Below are positions 1 through 6,008 of a stretch of 6,554 bases of DNA, piece after piece. Origin of the DNA: Caryophanales bacterium (GTDB lineage Bacteria; Bacillota_I; Bacilli_A; RFN20; CAG-826); the NCBI GenBank assembly GCA_028726925.1, contig JAQYPI010000090.1, positions 1 through 6,554 of the forward strand, given 5' to 3'. A program made the translations under genes and the position numbers. The notes beneath the pieces are model-generated. The model saw only the letters and a program-made list of their open reading frames with translations, did no database searches and was not told the DNA's origin. Every line of letters starts with the position of its first letter. Within the stretch, counting starts at the first letter, position 1.

Positions 1-164
1 ACATGTACACGGCCGTTTATTGGATTTACGACCAGATGAAAAAGGACAGTTGGAACACCCAATCCCAATTCGCCGACGCGGCCGCCATGATCTTGCTCGC
101 GGTCATTTTCCTCTTCACGCTCATCGAGCTTTGGATTTCGAAAAAGAAGGTGGTATACCGATGA
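1..164 (+). CDS. Carbohydrate ABC transporter permease, MalF/UgpA type (C-terminal fragment)
   Basis: This is the 3' end of a gene that enters from the left edge. Reading from base 3 gives 53 codons, from MYTAVYWIYDQ to KKKVVYR, then TGA at 162-164. The fragment holds one hydrophobic helix (about residues 28-46 of the visible part, AAAMILLAVIFLFTLIELWI) followed by a basic KKK end. The pattern of an AAA-M start, a last membrane helix and a short KKKVVY tail is typical of the first inner-membrane subunit of MalF/UgpA-type sugar importers. Its stop overlaps the start of the next permease (ATGA, 161-164), the usual coupled arrangement of such pairs. A longer open frame starting at base 20 in another frame covers this stretch, but it is spurious upstream of 161. 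The EAA loop and most of the protein lie outside the window, so the substrate cannot be judged. The family call is by pattern recognition plus the neighbour. Confidence 0.85.
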   Translation, partial: MYTAVYWIYDQMKKDSWNTQSQFADAAAMILLAVIFLFTLIELWISKKKVVYR

Positions 165-1144
165 AACAAGGCAGGGTTTCCACCACGTTAAAACTCGTTC
201 CTCCCGTTTCAAAAAGACGAAAGGGACCTTCCAAAGACGCGTCCCCCAAAAGCGTGGAACGCGCCCAGAAAATCCGAAAAGCGGTTGGGCTTTTCTTCGT
301 TTATGCCTTCCTCGCCCTTATGGCCGTCGTCGTTTTGTTCCCTTTCTATTACATGATCGCAGCTTCCTTCATGACCCAGCAGGAAGCCAATAGCGGCGCC
401 TGGCTCCCCGCTCTATCAAGCGCTTGGGAAAACGCCATCTACAACTACACGAACACCTTCACCCGTTTGCAATTCATGGAGCACGTGGGGACGACGTTGA
501 TCGTTGCGATTGCCACGACCATCCTTCAATTGCTGACCACCGTTCTCGCTTCTTTCGCCTTCGCGCGGCTTCGTTTTCGAGGGCGCGATGTCCTGTTCCT
601 TCTCTTCTTGGCCACCATGATGGTTCCCGGGGAATTGCTCGCGATCGCGAATTACACCACGATGGCCAACATGCATCTCATCGGCAAGAACCAAACCTAT
701 TGGCAAGCCTTGCTCGTCATGATTCTCCCCCTCATCGCCTCCTCCTTCTACATCTATCTCCTTCGGCAGAACTTCAAGCAAATCCCGGAAGAGCTCTACC
801 TCGCGGCGAAAGTCGACGGAAAAAGCGACTGGCAATTCCTTTGGAAAGTCATGGCGCCCCTGTCGAGCCCGACGCTTATCACGATCGCGATTCTTTCCTT
901 CATCGGCTCTTGGAATTCCTATGTTTGGCCGAGTCGCGCGGTTTCCAACCAGAATTACCAGGTCATCTCCGTCATCATCCGCACCGGGGTTTTGACTATT
1001 CAGGACGAAACCGGCAACTGGGTGACGATGCTCCCGTGGCAAATGACGGCCTCCGTCCTCACGGTCGTCCCCCTTCTCATCCTCTTCATCGCCTTCCGTA
1101 AATACATCATGTCCGGGACGAGCAAAGCCGGCATCAAAGGGTGA
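161..1144 (+). CDS. Carbohydrate ABC transporter permease, MalG/UgpE type
   Basis: This is a 327-residue inner-membrane subunit of a CUT1-type sugar importer. It pairs with the upstream permease to form the channel and docks a cytoplasmic ATPase. Six hydrophobic segments can be seen, near residues 42-65, 108-135, 143-164, 182-203, 237-256 and 294-313. The cytoplasmic EAA loop is at about 210-234 (EELYLAAKVDG, then WKVMAPL), where the ATPase binds. I chose the ATG at 161 because it overlaps the previous stop (ATGA) and has AGAAGG at 145-150. An in-frame ATG at 20 would run through the coding end of the upstream permease. The N-terminus before the first helix is about 40 residues and basic (KRRKG, RAQKIRK), longer than the short tail usual in MalG-like proteins. 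No ATPase gene is visible; a shared MsmX-like ATPase elsewhere is possible but inferred. The sugar is unknown. Confidence 0.93.
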   Translation: MKQGRVSTTLKLVPPVSKRRKGPSKDASPKSVERAQKIRKAVGLFFVYAFLALMAVVVLFPFYYMIAASFMTQQEANSGAWLPALSSAWENAIYNYTNTFTRLQFMEHVGTTLIVAIATTILQLLTTVLASFAFARLRFRGRDVLFLLFLATMMVPGELLAIANYTTMANMHLIGKNQTYWQALLVMILPLIASSFYIYLLRQNFKQIPEELYLAAKVDGKSDWQFLWKVMAPLSSPTLITIAILSFIGSWNSYVWPSRAVSNQNYQVISVIIRTGVLTIQDETGNWVTMLPWQMTASVLTVVPLLILFIAFRKYIMSGTSKAGIKG

Positions 1145-1157
1145 AAAATTACAGTTT

Positions 1158-1181
1158 GTTATCGTTAAGTAAAACGATAAC
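1158..1181. repeat. Inverted repeat (operator-like), arms GTTATCGTT / AACGATAAC
   Basis: Perfect 9-base arms at 1158-1166 and 1173-1181 are separated by 6 bases. It begins 14 bases after the permease stop. There is no T-run after it, so it is a poor terminator candidate. Each arm carries a central CG, and its right arm runs into the next repeat, so it looks more like a binding site for a LacI-family dimer than an RNA signal. The role is inferred. Confidence 0.6.
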
Positions 1182-1188
1182 GCTTTCA
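1175..1188 (-). promoter_or_regulatory. cre/LacI-type operator box A
   Basis: Read on the - strand this is TGAAAGCGTTATCG. It agrees with the Firmicutes catabolite-responsive element TGWNANCGNTNWCA at 9 of the 10 defined positions (only the last A differs). It would be centred near -43 relative to a start point placed about 7 bases after the TATAAT at 1213. CcpA is the usual binder of such boxes, but a local LacI-type sugar regulator would recognise a similar site, and the sequence cannot tell them apart. Confidence 0.55.
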
Positions 1189-1202
1189 TAGTGGATTTTT
1201 TT

Positions 1203-1218
1203 GGAAAGCGTTTATAAT
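1203..1218 (+). promoter_or_regulatory. Promoter -10 TATAAT overlapped by cre/LacI-type box B
   Basis: A perfect TATAAT lies at 1213-1218, about 45 bases before the binding-protein start. I see no good -35: the nearest candidate is TGGATT at 1192-1197 with a short 15-base spacer. Box B (1203-1216, GGAAAGCGTTTATA) fits the cre consensus at 8 of 10 defined positions and overlaps the -10. A protein bound there would block RNA polymerase. Its half-site GAAAGCGTT (1204-1212) is the exact reverse complement of AACGCTTTC at 1179-1187 in box A, so the two boxes face each other 28 bases apart. Confidence 0.6.
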
Positions 1219-1244
1219 GATTCCCGTCTCAAGAGAGCATTCAT

Positions 1245-1251
1245 AAAGGAG
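1245..1251 (+). promoter_or_regulatory. Ribosome binding site AAAGGAG of the binding protein
   Basis: AAAGGAG is a near-perfect Shine-Dalgarno sequence. Eleven bases separate it from the ATG at 1263, slightly long but workable. It fixes the start of the binding-protein gene. Confidence 0.75.
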
Positions 1252-1262
1252 AGACAGAGAAA

Positions 1263-2771
1263 ATGAAGCAAACGAAAACCAAAGCGTTCGTCTTGGCGTT
1301 GCTTGGCATCGTGGGCTTGTCCGCTTGTGGCAACCCCACCGCGGATGAGAACGTCGAAGTTGAGTGGTGGGTTCCCTGCGGTTCCGACACCACGGGCAAC
1401 AACATCTATGCCTATTGCAGCGAAATGGCCGCTGCTTTCACGGAAGCGAATCCGGACATCAAGGTTAAAGTGACCTCCAAGGGTTCCCGCAGCAACGACT
1501 ATAACGGCGCTGCCGGCGCGGTTTCCGATGCATTGACCGGCGGTAACACCCCGACCATGGTCACCACCTACGGCACTTATGTCGCCGCTTGGCGCAAAGC
1601 TGCCCCGGAAGCGGTCGCTGACGTCACCTCCCATGGCGTGGCTTTGGAAGCCGATGCGGATTTCAACCAAGATTACCTCAAAGTCGAAAAGCAGCAATAC
1701 AACAACACCGCCTACTACTCTCTTCCTTATTCCAAGTCTGGCGAAACCCTCCAGTACAACGTCGAGGCCTTCGCCGCCGTCGGCGACGCGGTTCCTGGCG
1801 CTGCGGTCGAAAACGGCTATCCCGCCCCGAAAGCCCGCGCGGAAAAGAAAGCCTACAGCGTCCCGACCACCTTCGCCGAGATGATGGCCTTGTCGAGCCA
1901 AATCAAGACCGATTACCCCTCCATCGATTGGGGTCGTGGGGAAGATGGCTACTACAAAGCCGTCCCGGTCATCTACGAATCCGCGATGAACCTCTTCGTC
2001 ACGGTTCTCGAATCCGCCGGCATCCCCTTCCTCGATATCTCGAAGTCCCCGGCTCAATCCGCGGTCTTCCTCGATGATCAGCGCGTGAAAGATATCTGTG
2101 TCCAACTCAAGAAATGGTCCAACGAGGGTCTCCTCGCCACCGCGGATCAGCTTCCGATGCTCAACGAGCACAGCCACGAATATCCGTCCACCTTCGTTGG
2201 CAACGGCAAATCCTTCGTCATGATCACCTCCACCGCCAACGCCCCTTGGGACGCCGCGGATGGCTATTCCATCGGCTTCACCAAGGTCCCGAAGTGGGAG
2301 GATTCCTCGGCTTATCGCACCCTTTCGCAAGGCCCGAGTATCGCATTCTTCAACCACGCGAATCCCAAGGAACTCGAAGGGGCTCTTAAGTTCTACGATT
2401 TCTTGACTAAAAAAGAGAACACCGCCCGTCTCGCTCTTGAAACCTACTACTTCCCGACCCGCAAGAGCTCTTCGGAAGTCGAAGCCATCAAGAAAGCCGT
2501 CGAAGACGCCGGGAAGACCGTCACCTTCGAAACCGCCTATGCTGACAAGCAGTCCGCTTATCTCGGCGAAATTCTTCTCCTGAACGACGACGTCACGGCC
2601 AAGCGCGAATACTTCATGTCCCCGGTCAACGAACTCTCCGGTAAGGTTCGCAGCGCGGTCACCGGCATCCTTCGCAACCTCTTCAACGACGTTGCCAAGA
2701 CGAGTGACGCGGACATCCGCGCCATGGTCGATGCCCAGTTCGCCAGCGCGAAGAACACGATTCTCGCCTAA
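1263..2771 (+). CDS. Extracellular sugar-binding lipoprotein of an ABC transporter (family 1 solute-binding protein)
   Basis: This 502-residue secreted lipoprotein captures a carbohydrate outside the membrane and hands it to the permeases just upstream. A signal peptide (KTK, then a hydrophobic stretch at 8-21) ends in the lipobox LSAC at 19-22, so Cys22 would be lipidated. The mature part starts with a short spacer and then VEVEWWVPCGS at 31-41, the first strand of a UgpB/MalE-type fold. GGNTPTMVTTYGTY (93-106) and the YYSLPYSKSG stretch (151-160) resemble the ligand-cleft regions of this family. It is longer than the usual 400-450 residues. Two cysteines at 39 and 52 flank the first cleft loop and could form a disulfide, which is a guess. 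The gene sits 118 bases after the permeases behind its own TATAAT, which allows expression at a higher level than the channel, as binding proteins usually need. The aromatic-rich mature part fits a sugar ligand, but the substrate is unknown. Confidence 0.93.
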   Translation: MKQTKTKAFVLALLGIVGLSACGNPTADENVEVEWWVPCGSDTTGNNIYAYCSEMAAAFTEANPDIKVKVTSKGSRSNDYNGAAGAVSDALTGGNTPTMVTTYGTYVAAWRKAAPEAVADVTSHGVALEADADFNQDYLKVEKQQYNNTAYYSLPYSKSGETLQYNVEAFAAVGDAVPGAAVENGYPAPKARAEKKAYSVPTTFAEMMALSSQIKTDYPSIDWGRGEDGYYKAVPVIYESAMNLFVTVLESAGIPFLDISKSPAQSAVFLDDQRVKDICVQLKKWSNEGLLATADQLPMLNEHSHEYPSTFVGNGKSFVMITSTANAPWDAADGYSIGFTKVPKWEDSSAYRTLSQGPSIAFFNHANPKELEGALKFYDFLTKKENTARLALETYYFPTRKSSSEVEAIKKAVEDAGKTVTFETAYADKQSAYLGEILLLNDDVTAKREYFMSPVNELSGKVRSAVTGILRNLFNDVAKTSDADIRAMVDAQFASAKNTILA

Positions 2772-2812
2772 AAGAAGGATGGAAGAGGAAAACCTTCGCA
2801 CAAAACAACGCC

Positions 2813-2840
2813 AAGAAGGGGAGTCATCCTCCCCTTCTTT
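2813..2840 (+). terminator. Hairpin after the binding-protein gene (weak terminator)
   Basis: Perfect 11-base arms AAGAAGGGGAG (2813-2823) and CTCCCCTTCTT (2829-2839) flank a 5-base loop. The stem is strong, but only a short T-rich tract follows (TTCTTT, then CCG). It may terminate inefficiently, or protect the 3' end of the abundant binding-protein message while letting some transcription reach the next small gene. Confidence 0.65.
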
Positions 2841-2886
2841 CCGTTTGGAAAAGGAGCGAATCTGCACCCAAATCCACGAGACAAGG

Positions 2887-3165
2887 ATGGCGAAAACCTA
2901 TAGTGCTTCCCATCTCGTGCTCGGGGGCATTCTCCTCGTGATTTCCCTCATCTTCCTTTTCATTTCCTTCAAATACAACTCCATCGGGCAAAAGCGTTTC
3001 GCTCCCCAAAGTATGGAATTCATCGCCTGTCTCATCACGGGCGCCGCCTCTCTCGCTTTGCTTGTTTTGGGGTCCGTCCAGATGGTTTTGAGAACCAAGC
3101 GGATAAAATCCCTAACCCAAGAGCTAAACGCGCTCAAAGAGGCAGGAAAAGGCTCGGCCGCATAG
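2887..3165 (+). CDS. Small two-helix membrane protein, unknown function
   Basis: This is a 92-residue protein I do not recognise. Two hydrophobic helices are clear: about residues 9-28 (VLGGILLVISLIFLFISF) and about 43-67 (MEFIACLITGAASLALLVLG). A short loop with basic residues joins them, and a charged C-terminal tail of about 23 residues follows (RTKRIKSLTQELNALKEAGK) that could form a short coiled coil. Both ends are likely cytoplasmic. The start is uncertain. ATG 2887 has only AAGG directly against it. The best Shine-Dalgarno sequence (AAAAGGAG, 2849-2856) is 30 bases upstream with no ATG, GTG or TTG in frame at a normal distance. An in-frame ATG at 2779 would give 128 residues, but the extra part runs through the 2813-2839 hairpin and is hydrophilic. 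I prefer 2887. No promoter is evident, so read-through from the binding-protein gene is possible. Confidence 0.7.
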   Translation: MAKTYSASHLVLGGILLVISLIFLFISFKYNSIGQKRFAPQSMEFIACLITGAASLALLVLGSVQMVLRTKRIKSLTQELNALKEAGKGSAA

Positions 3166-3182
3166 GATTCGCCGCCCAAAAG

Positions 3183-3216
3183 AAATGCGAGGTTTCAAGC
3201 CTCGCATTTTTTCTTT
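3183..3216. terminator. Strong bidirectional intrinsic terminator between converging genes
   Basis: Arms AAATGCGAGG (3183-3192) and CCTCGCATTT (3200-3209) pair fully, with two further inner pairs (one G-T). On the + strand TTTTTT, C, then TTTATTT follows, a textbook terminator for the small membrane-protein gene ending at 3165. On the - strand the same stem is followed by TTTCTTTT, so it can also stop transcription of the RDD gene, whose stop codon lies at 3215-3217 against the stem. Confidence 0.9.
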
Positions 3217-4744
3217 ATTTCGCGTCGACGAAGTCGTCAGAATTGGCTTCTTCCGGTTCGGCGTCCGCCTTCTCCGTTTCCGTTTCGTTCGGAACGTTTT
3301 CGGCCTCGGCCTCTTTTGGGGAAACCCCATCCATAGCCATCATGTCCGCCATTTCGGGATCCTCTTTCCAGCGCTCTTCGTCGAGAACCTTTTCTTCAGA
3401 TCGTGCCTCTTTGGGAGCCTCCGCCTTGGGGGAATCAGAAGGCGCGGGTTCCGCGTTTTTCCTCGCCTCGAATTCGTCGAAGTTCTCGATGCTCTTCGCT
3501 TCTTCTCTCGCGGCGCCGATCGTCCGGGAATCCAGGATGACCGGGGCGGCAGGAACGGAGGGCGCGGAATTGTTCTCGTCTTCCCCGCGGATCATGCGCG
3601 CGAGGTCATCGGAATTCGTCCTTGCGTATTCCGCTTCTTCTTCAGCGTCGTCAAAGATGGCTTCGGTCGTGCGATCATCGATGACAATCGTTTGAGAGAG
3701 CATGTCGTGGATGCATTGATGGCGGTGGTTCATGAGCATGACGATGTATTCCACGAGGTATACGAGCGCGACCATCAAGAACGTCAGCATTTGGCTGAAA
3801 GGCAAAAGCAGCAAAGCCATCGGCAGCATCGTGAGGAAGGCGTGAAGCAGGATGTTCACCTTGCCTGCTTTGTACCCATCCGCGTGAATGACGGACATCT
3901 TGAGGAAGAGTTTCCCGAGCGTTTTGCCCCGTTTCGTGAAGCAAGGGATCAGGAAAAAGAAGATAAGGGGCGCGGCGAGGGTGCCGGGGACGCTCGCGAG
4001 ATACATCGCTTTCGACCCAATGGATTCATAAGCCACGGCGCTAGGCTGCCTCACAAACGAATTGCAGGCTTTCCCGTAAAGGCCGGCCGTGGTTTGGCCA
4101 TCTCCCATGAAAACCTCGTAGATGCTCTTAAGAAGGGCAAGGCGGGCATCCTCATCGGCGGCGGAATCGTTCAGTTTCGTTTGCGTATCCGCGTTCAAGA
4201 CGGGGGCGGAGGTGTAATCGGGATCGGAAGACCCGTCTTTCGATGCGATGGTGAAATACGGGTTCGGGACCTTGGGAGAGCGTTCTTCGTCGATCTCGAT
4301 GTCATAAACGGTATAGAGGATGTGCTTGCCGAGCTCTTCCGCGTAGCCCGAGGCGCCAACCTCGAGTTCTGTTTCGAACCCATCGACGACAAAATCGTTC
4401 TCGTTCGTCCCGTCTCCTTGCCCGCAGGCGGAGAAATAATAATGCCAGATGGTATTGTTCAGGTCGCGATAATGGTTATAGAGTTCTGCCCCTTTTCCTT
4501 CGTAAGAGATGAGTTGGAGATTCCCGTCGTTGCGTTCGTATAAGCCGGACGCTTCCGCGAGGGAATAATAGGCTTCTTTGGCTTCGTTATATCCCGCCGC
4601 AGGGGCGATGACGTAGCTGCCGAGCGTATAGCGGATGACGGTGCCGAGGACGAGGGCGAACAACGCATCGATCGCAAAGGCGCCGATCTCTTTTCCGAAG
4701 GATGCTTGGGAAATGTAAACGGGTAGGGATTTCTTTTCTTTCAT
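3215..4744 (-). CDS. RDD-family membrane protein with large extracellular insert and acidic tail
   Basis: This 509-residue integral membrane protein carries RDD-domain hallmarks. The first helix has the GAFAIDALFALVLG pattern (21-34) with the conserved Asp26. The cytoplasmic KRGKTLGKLFLKMSVIHADG motif (271-290) matches the family's RGqTLGKkllgirVv-DG. The last helix is followed by HQCIHDMLSQTIVID (342-356), equivalent to RQalHDliagTvVv. Predicted helices lie near 20-42, 246-267, 297-315 and 319-340. Unlike typical RDD proteins of 150-250 residues, about 200 residues (43-245) are inserted between the first two helices. They would be extracellular and contain Cys107 and Cys227, a possible disulfide. 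Residues 357-509 form a very acidic, Ala/Glu/Pro-rich tail, probably disordered and cytoplasmic. RDD proteins are mostly of unknown role; some are linked to ion or osmolyte transport, so I assign no function. ATG 4744 has no clear Shine-Dalgarno sequence, and the next in-frame ATG is far inside. Confidence 0.85.
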   Translation of the reverse strand: MKEKKSLPVYISQASFGKEIGAFAIDALFALVLGTVIRYTLGSYVIAPAAGYNEAKEAYYSLAEASGLYERNDGNLQLISYEGKGAELYNHYRDLNNTIWHYYFSACGQGDGTNENDFVVDGFETELEVGASGYAEELGKHILYTVYDIEIDEERSPKVPNPYFTIASKDGSSDPDYTSAPVLNADTQTKLNDSAADEDARLALLKSIYEVFMGDGQTTAGLYGKACNSFVRQPSAVAYESIGSKAMYLASVPGTLAAPLIFFFLIPCFTKRGKTLGKLFLKMSVIHADGYKAGKVNILLHAFLTMLPMALLLLPFSQMLTFLMVALVYLVEYIVMLMNHRHQCIHDMLSQTIVIDDRTTEAIFDDAEEEAEYARTNSDDLARMIRGEDENNSAPSVPAAPVILDSRTIGAAREEAKSIENFDEFEARKNAEPAPSDSPKAEAPKEARSEEKVLDEERWKEDPEMADMMAMDGVSPKEAEAENVPNETETEKADAEPEEANSDDFVDAK

Positions 4745-4752
4745 AATGGCTA

Positions 4753-4792
4753 TATCTTATCAAAGATAAAGGGAGAAGATATTGTTTTCCAA
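4753..4792 (-). promoter_or_regulatory. Possible promoter of the RDD gene with a small inverted repeat
   Basis: On the - strand TTGGAA (4792-4787) and TATCTT (4768-4763) are 18 bases apart, a weak promoter match lying just after the cyclase terminator. The TATCTT is also one arm of an inverted repeat (4753-4758 with 4763-4768, 4-base loop). A start near 4756 would leave a leader of only about a dozen bases without a ribosome binding site. This is suggestive only. Confidence 0.3.
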
Positions 4793-4822
4793 GAAAAAAA
4801 AGAGGACCGGGTGTCCTCTTTT
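4793..4822 (-). terminator. Intrinsic terminator of the diguanylate cyclase gene
   Basis: On the - strand the arms AAAAGAGGAC (4822-4813) and GTCCTCTTTT (4807-4798) enclose a 5-base loop ACCCG and run into a further T-rich tract (to 4794). The stem begins at the first base of the cyclase stop codon. It separates the cyclase from the RDD gene, which starts about 50 bases further on. Confidence 0.9.
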
Positions 4823-5931
4823 CAGGCAATCACGCTTTTGGCCTTTCCTTCTTGCTTGGCTTTATAGAGCGCGGCATCCGCCTTTTCGAAGATCTTTTTC
4901 TCGTCCGGTTCATCTTCCACCAAGCAAATGCCGGCAGACAAAGCCAAAATGAAGCGGTTTTCGAGGCTCCCAAGGGTTTCGTTGATCTCGGCGATCTTCC
5001 GGGCGACTTCCTCGGTTCCCTCAAAGGAAACGATCGCGAATTCGTCCCCGCCGTAACGGAAGACGCGATCCCCGAAAGCGCTCGAGAGGGAATCCGCAAG
5101 AAGCACGAGGGAAGCATCGCCTTCACCATGGCCGAACGTGTCGTTGATGATTTTGAAATTGTCGATATCCATTAAGGAAAAGGTGAACGTCTTGCCTTCT
5201 TGGATGAGTTCGCCGATATAACGGTCCAGGCTACGGCGATTCAAGACCTTCGTGAGGCCGTCTTTGTTCGCGAGTTCCTGCAATTGGTTCGTCATGCGAT
5301 ATTGTTTGCAAGAAGATTGGTAATTCCTCGCCTCGACGACAAATGCGACAAGCAGGAAGATGCCGAGATTCAACCAGAAAGGCATTTCGAGCGGGAAAAC
5401 GCCGAAACAGGCGGCGGTGGCCAGCATAATCCCCGTGGACAAGACCTCGATGAGCAAGAATGCATAAGGCCGGAACGTGATGACCGCGCCCATCGCCGCA
5501 AGAAGGGTCAAAAAGGTCACGATGTAGCCGCCTCCCACGACATCGAGGCCCGAGATCACGGCGCCCCAGCAAACAAGGAAGACACTATAGATCGTGGTGA
5601 TCCAGGTCGCGAGGCGAAGGTTCTTTTGCTTGGCGTTGCAAAGACGGTTGATGACCAAGGCGACGAGGGAAAGCACGATCAAGAGGATGTAACCGGAGAA
5701 ATACGCGATCCGTCGAGGGTCGGAAAACTCGAAATTAAGAATGCCATAGCCCACCATGAAAAGCTCAAGGGCGATGATTAAAAGAAGAAAAGCCTCATAG
5801 GCTCTCCAATTGGAAGCCACGTTCTTTTCCAGAAGGACAAAAGTGCTAATGGAGTCCTTTGGGCGAGAGGAACGTCCCCCCTGCTTCTCGCACAATAAAT
5901 TCATAGCGATATCATACTCTTCAGACGTCAT
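4822..5931 (-). CDS. Membrane diguanylate cyclase (six-helix N-terminal sensor plus GGDEF domain)
   Basis: This 369-residue protein likely makes the second messenger cyclic di-GMP from two GTP at the inner face of the membrane. Residues 1-45 are hydrophilic. Six hydrophobic segments follow, near 46-66, 76-96, 108-127, 133-152, 155-176 and 184-201. A short linker (about 202-222) leads to the GGDEF domain at about 222-366. It shows DGLTKVLNRRSL (224-235), MDIDNFKIINDTFGHGEGD (254-272) and RYGGDEFAI (292-300). The expected metal ligand Asp255, the guanine contacts Asn263 and Asp272, and the GGDEF active site (294-298) are all present. The inhibitory I-site RxxD, normally five residues before GGDEF, reads AFGD (285-288): its Arg is missing, so product inhibition is probably absent. 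There is no EAL domain. The signal sensed by the membrane part is unknown. ATG 5931 has a weak AGGTG four bases upstream. The gene follows the tuf terminator closely with no clear promoter. Confidence 0.92.
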   Translation of the reverse strand: MTSEEYDIAMNLLCEKQGGRSSRPKDSISTFVLLEKNVASNWRAYEAFLLLIIALELFMVGYGILNFEFSDPRRIAYFSGYILLIVLSLVALVINRLCNAKQKNLRLATWITTIYSVFLVCWGAVISGLDVVGGGYIVTFLTLLAAMGAVITFRPYAFLLIEVLSTGIMLATAACFGVFPLEMPFWLNLGIFLLVAFVVEARNYQSSCKQYRMTNQLQELANKDGLTKVLNRRSLDRYIGELIQEGKTFTFSLMDIDNFKIINDTFGHGEGDASLVLLADSLSSAFGDRVFRYGGDEFAIVSFEGTEEVARKIAEINETLGSLENRFILALSAGICLVEDEPDEKKIFEKADAALYKAKQEGKAKSVIA

Positions 5932-5959
5932 AACACCTAAAGAATTCGCCGTAAAAACG

Positions 5960-5989
5960 AAAAAACCACCCGATTTTACTCGGGTGGTT
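5960..5989 (-). terminator. Intrinsic terminator of tuf
   Basis: On the - strand the arms AACCACCCGA (5989-5980) and TCGGGTGGTT (5973-5964) enclose a 6-base loop, followed by TTTTTT, CG and TTTTT. It starts 20 bases after the tuf stop codon. The cyclase start is only about 28 bases beyond the first T-run. Confidence 0.92.
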
Positions 5990-6008
5990 CGGCTTTTGCT
6001 TCAGAAAC

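Noticed and set aside
20..160. N-terminal extension of the second permease from an ATG at base 20
   Set aside because: This stretch encodes the end of the upstream permease in another frame, with a fitting membrane helix and stop. The ATG at 161 overlaps that stop and has its own AGAAGG.
1158..1181. Inverted repeat after the permease as an intrinsic terminator
   Set aside because: No T-run follows it, and its right arm merges with cre-like boxes, so an operator role fits better.
1212..2867. 551-codon open frame antisense to the binding-protein gene
   Set aside because: The sense strand has a clear lipoprotein with a ribosome binding site. The antisense translation is low in recognisable motifs and arises from C-rich third codon positions.
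2899..2904. TATAGT as a -10 element for the small membrane protein
   Set aside because: It lies inside the coding start and has no -35 at the right distance.
3185..4543. 452-codon open frame antisense to the RDD gene
   Set aside because: It begins inside the terminator hairpin and mirrors the RDD codons. Its translation is charge-rich and repetitive, with no domain pattern.
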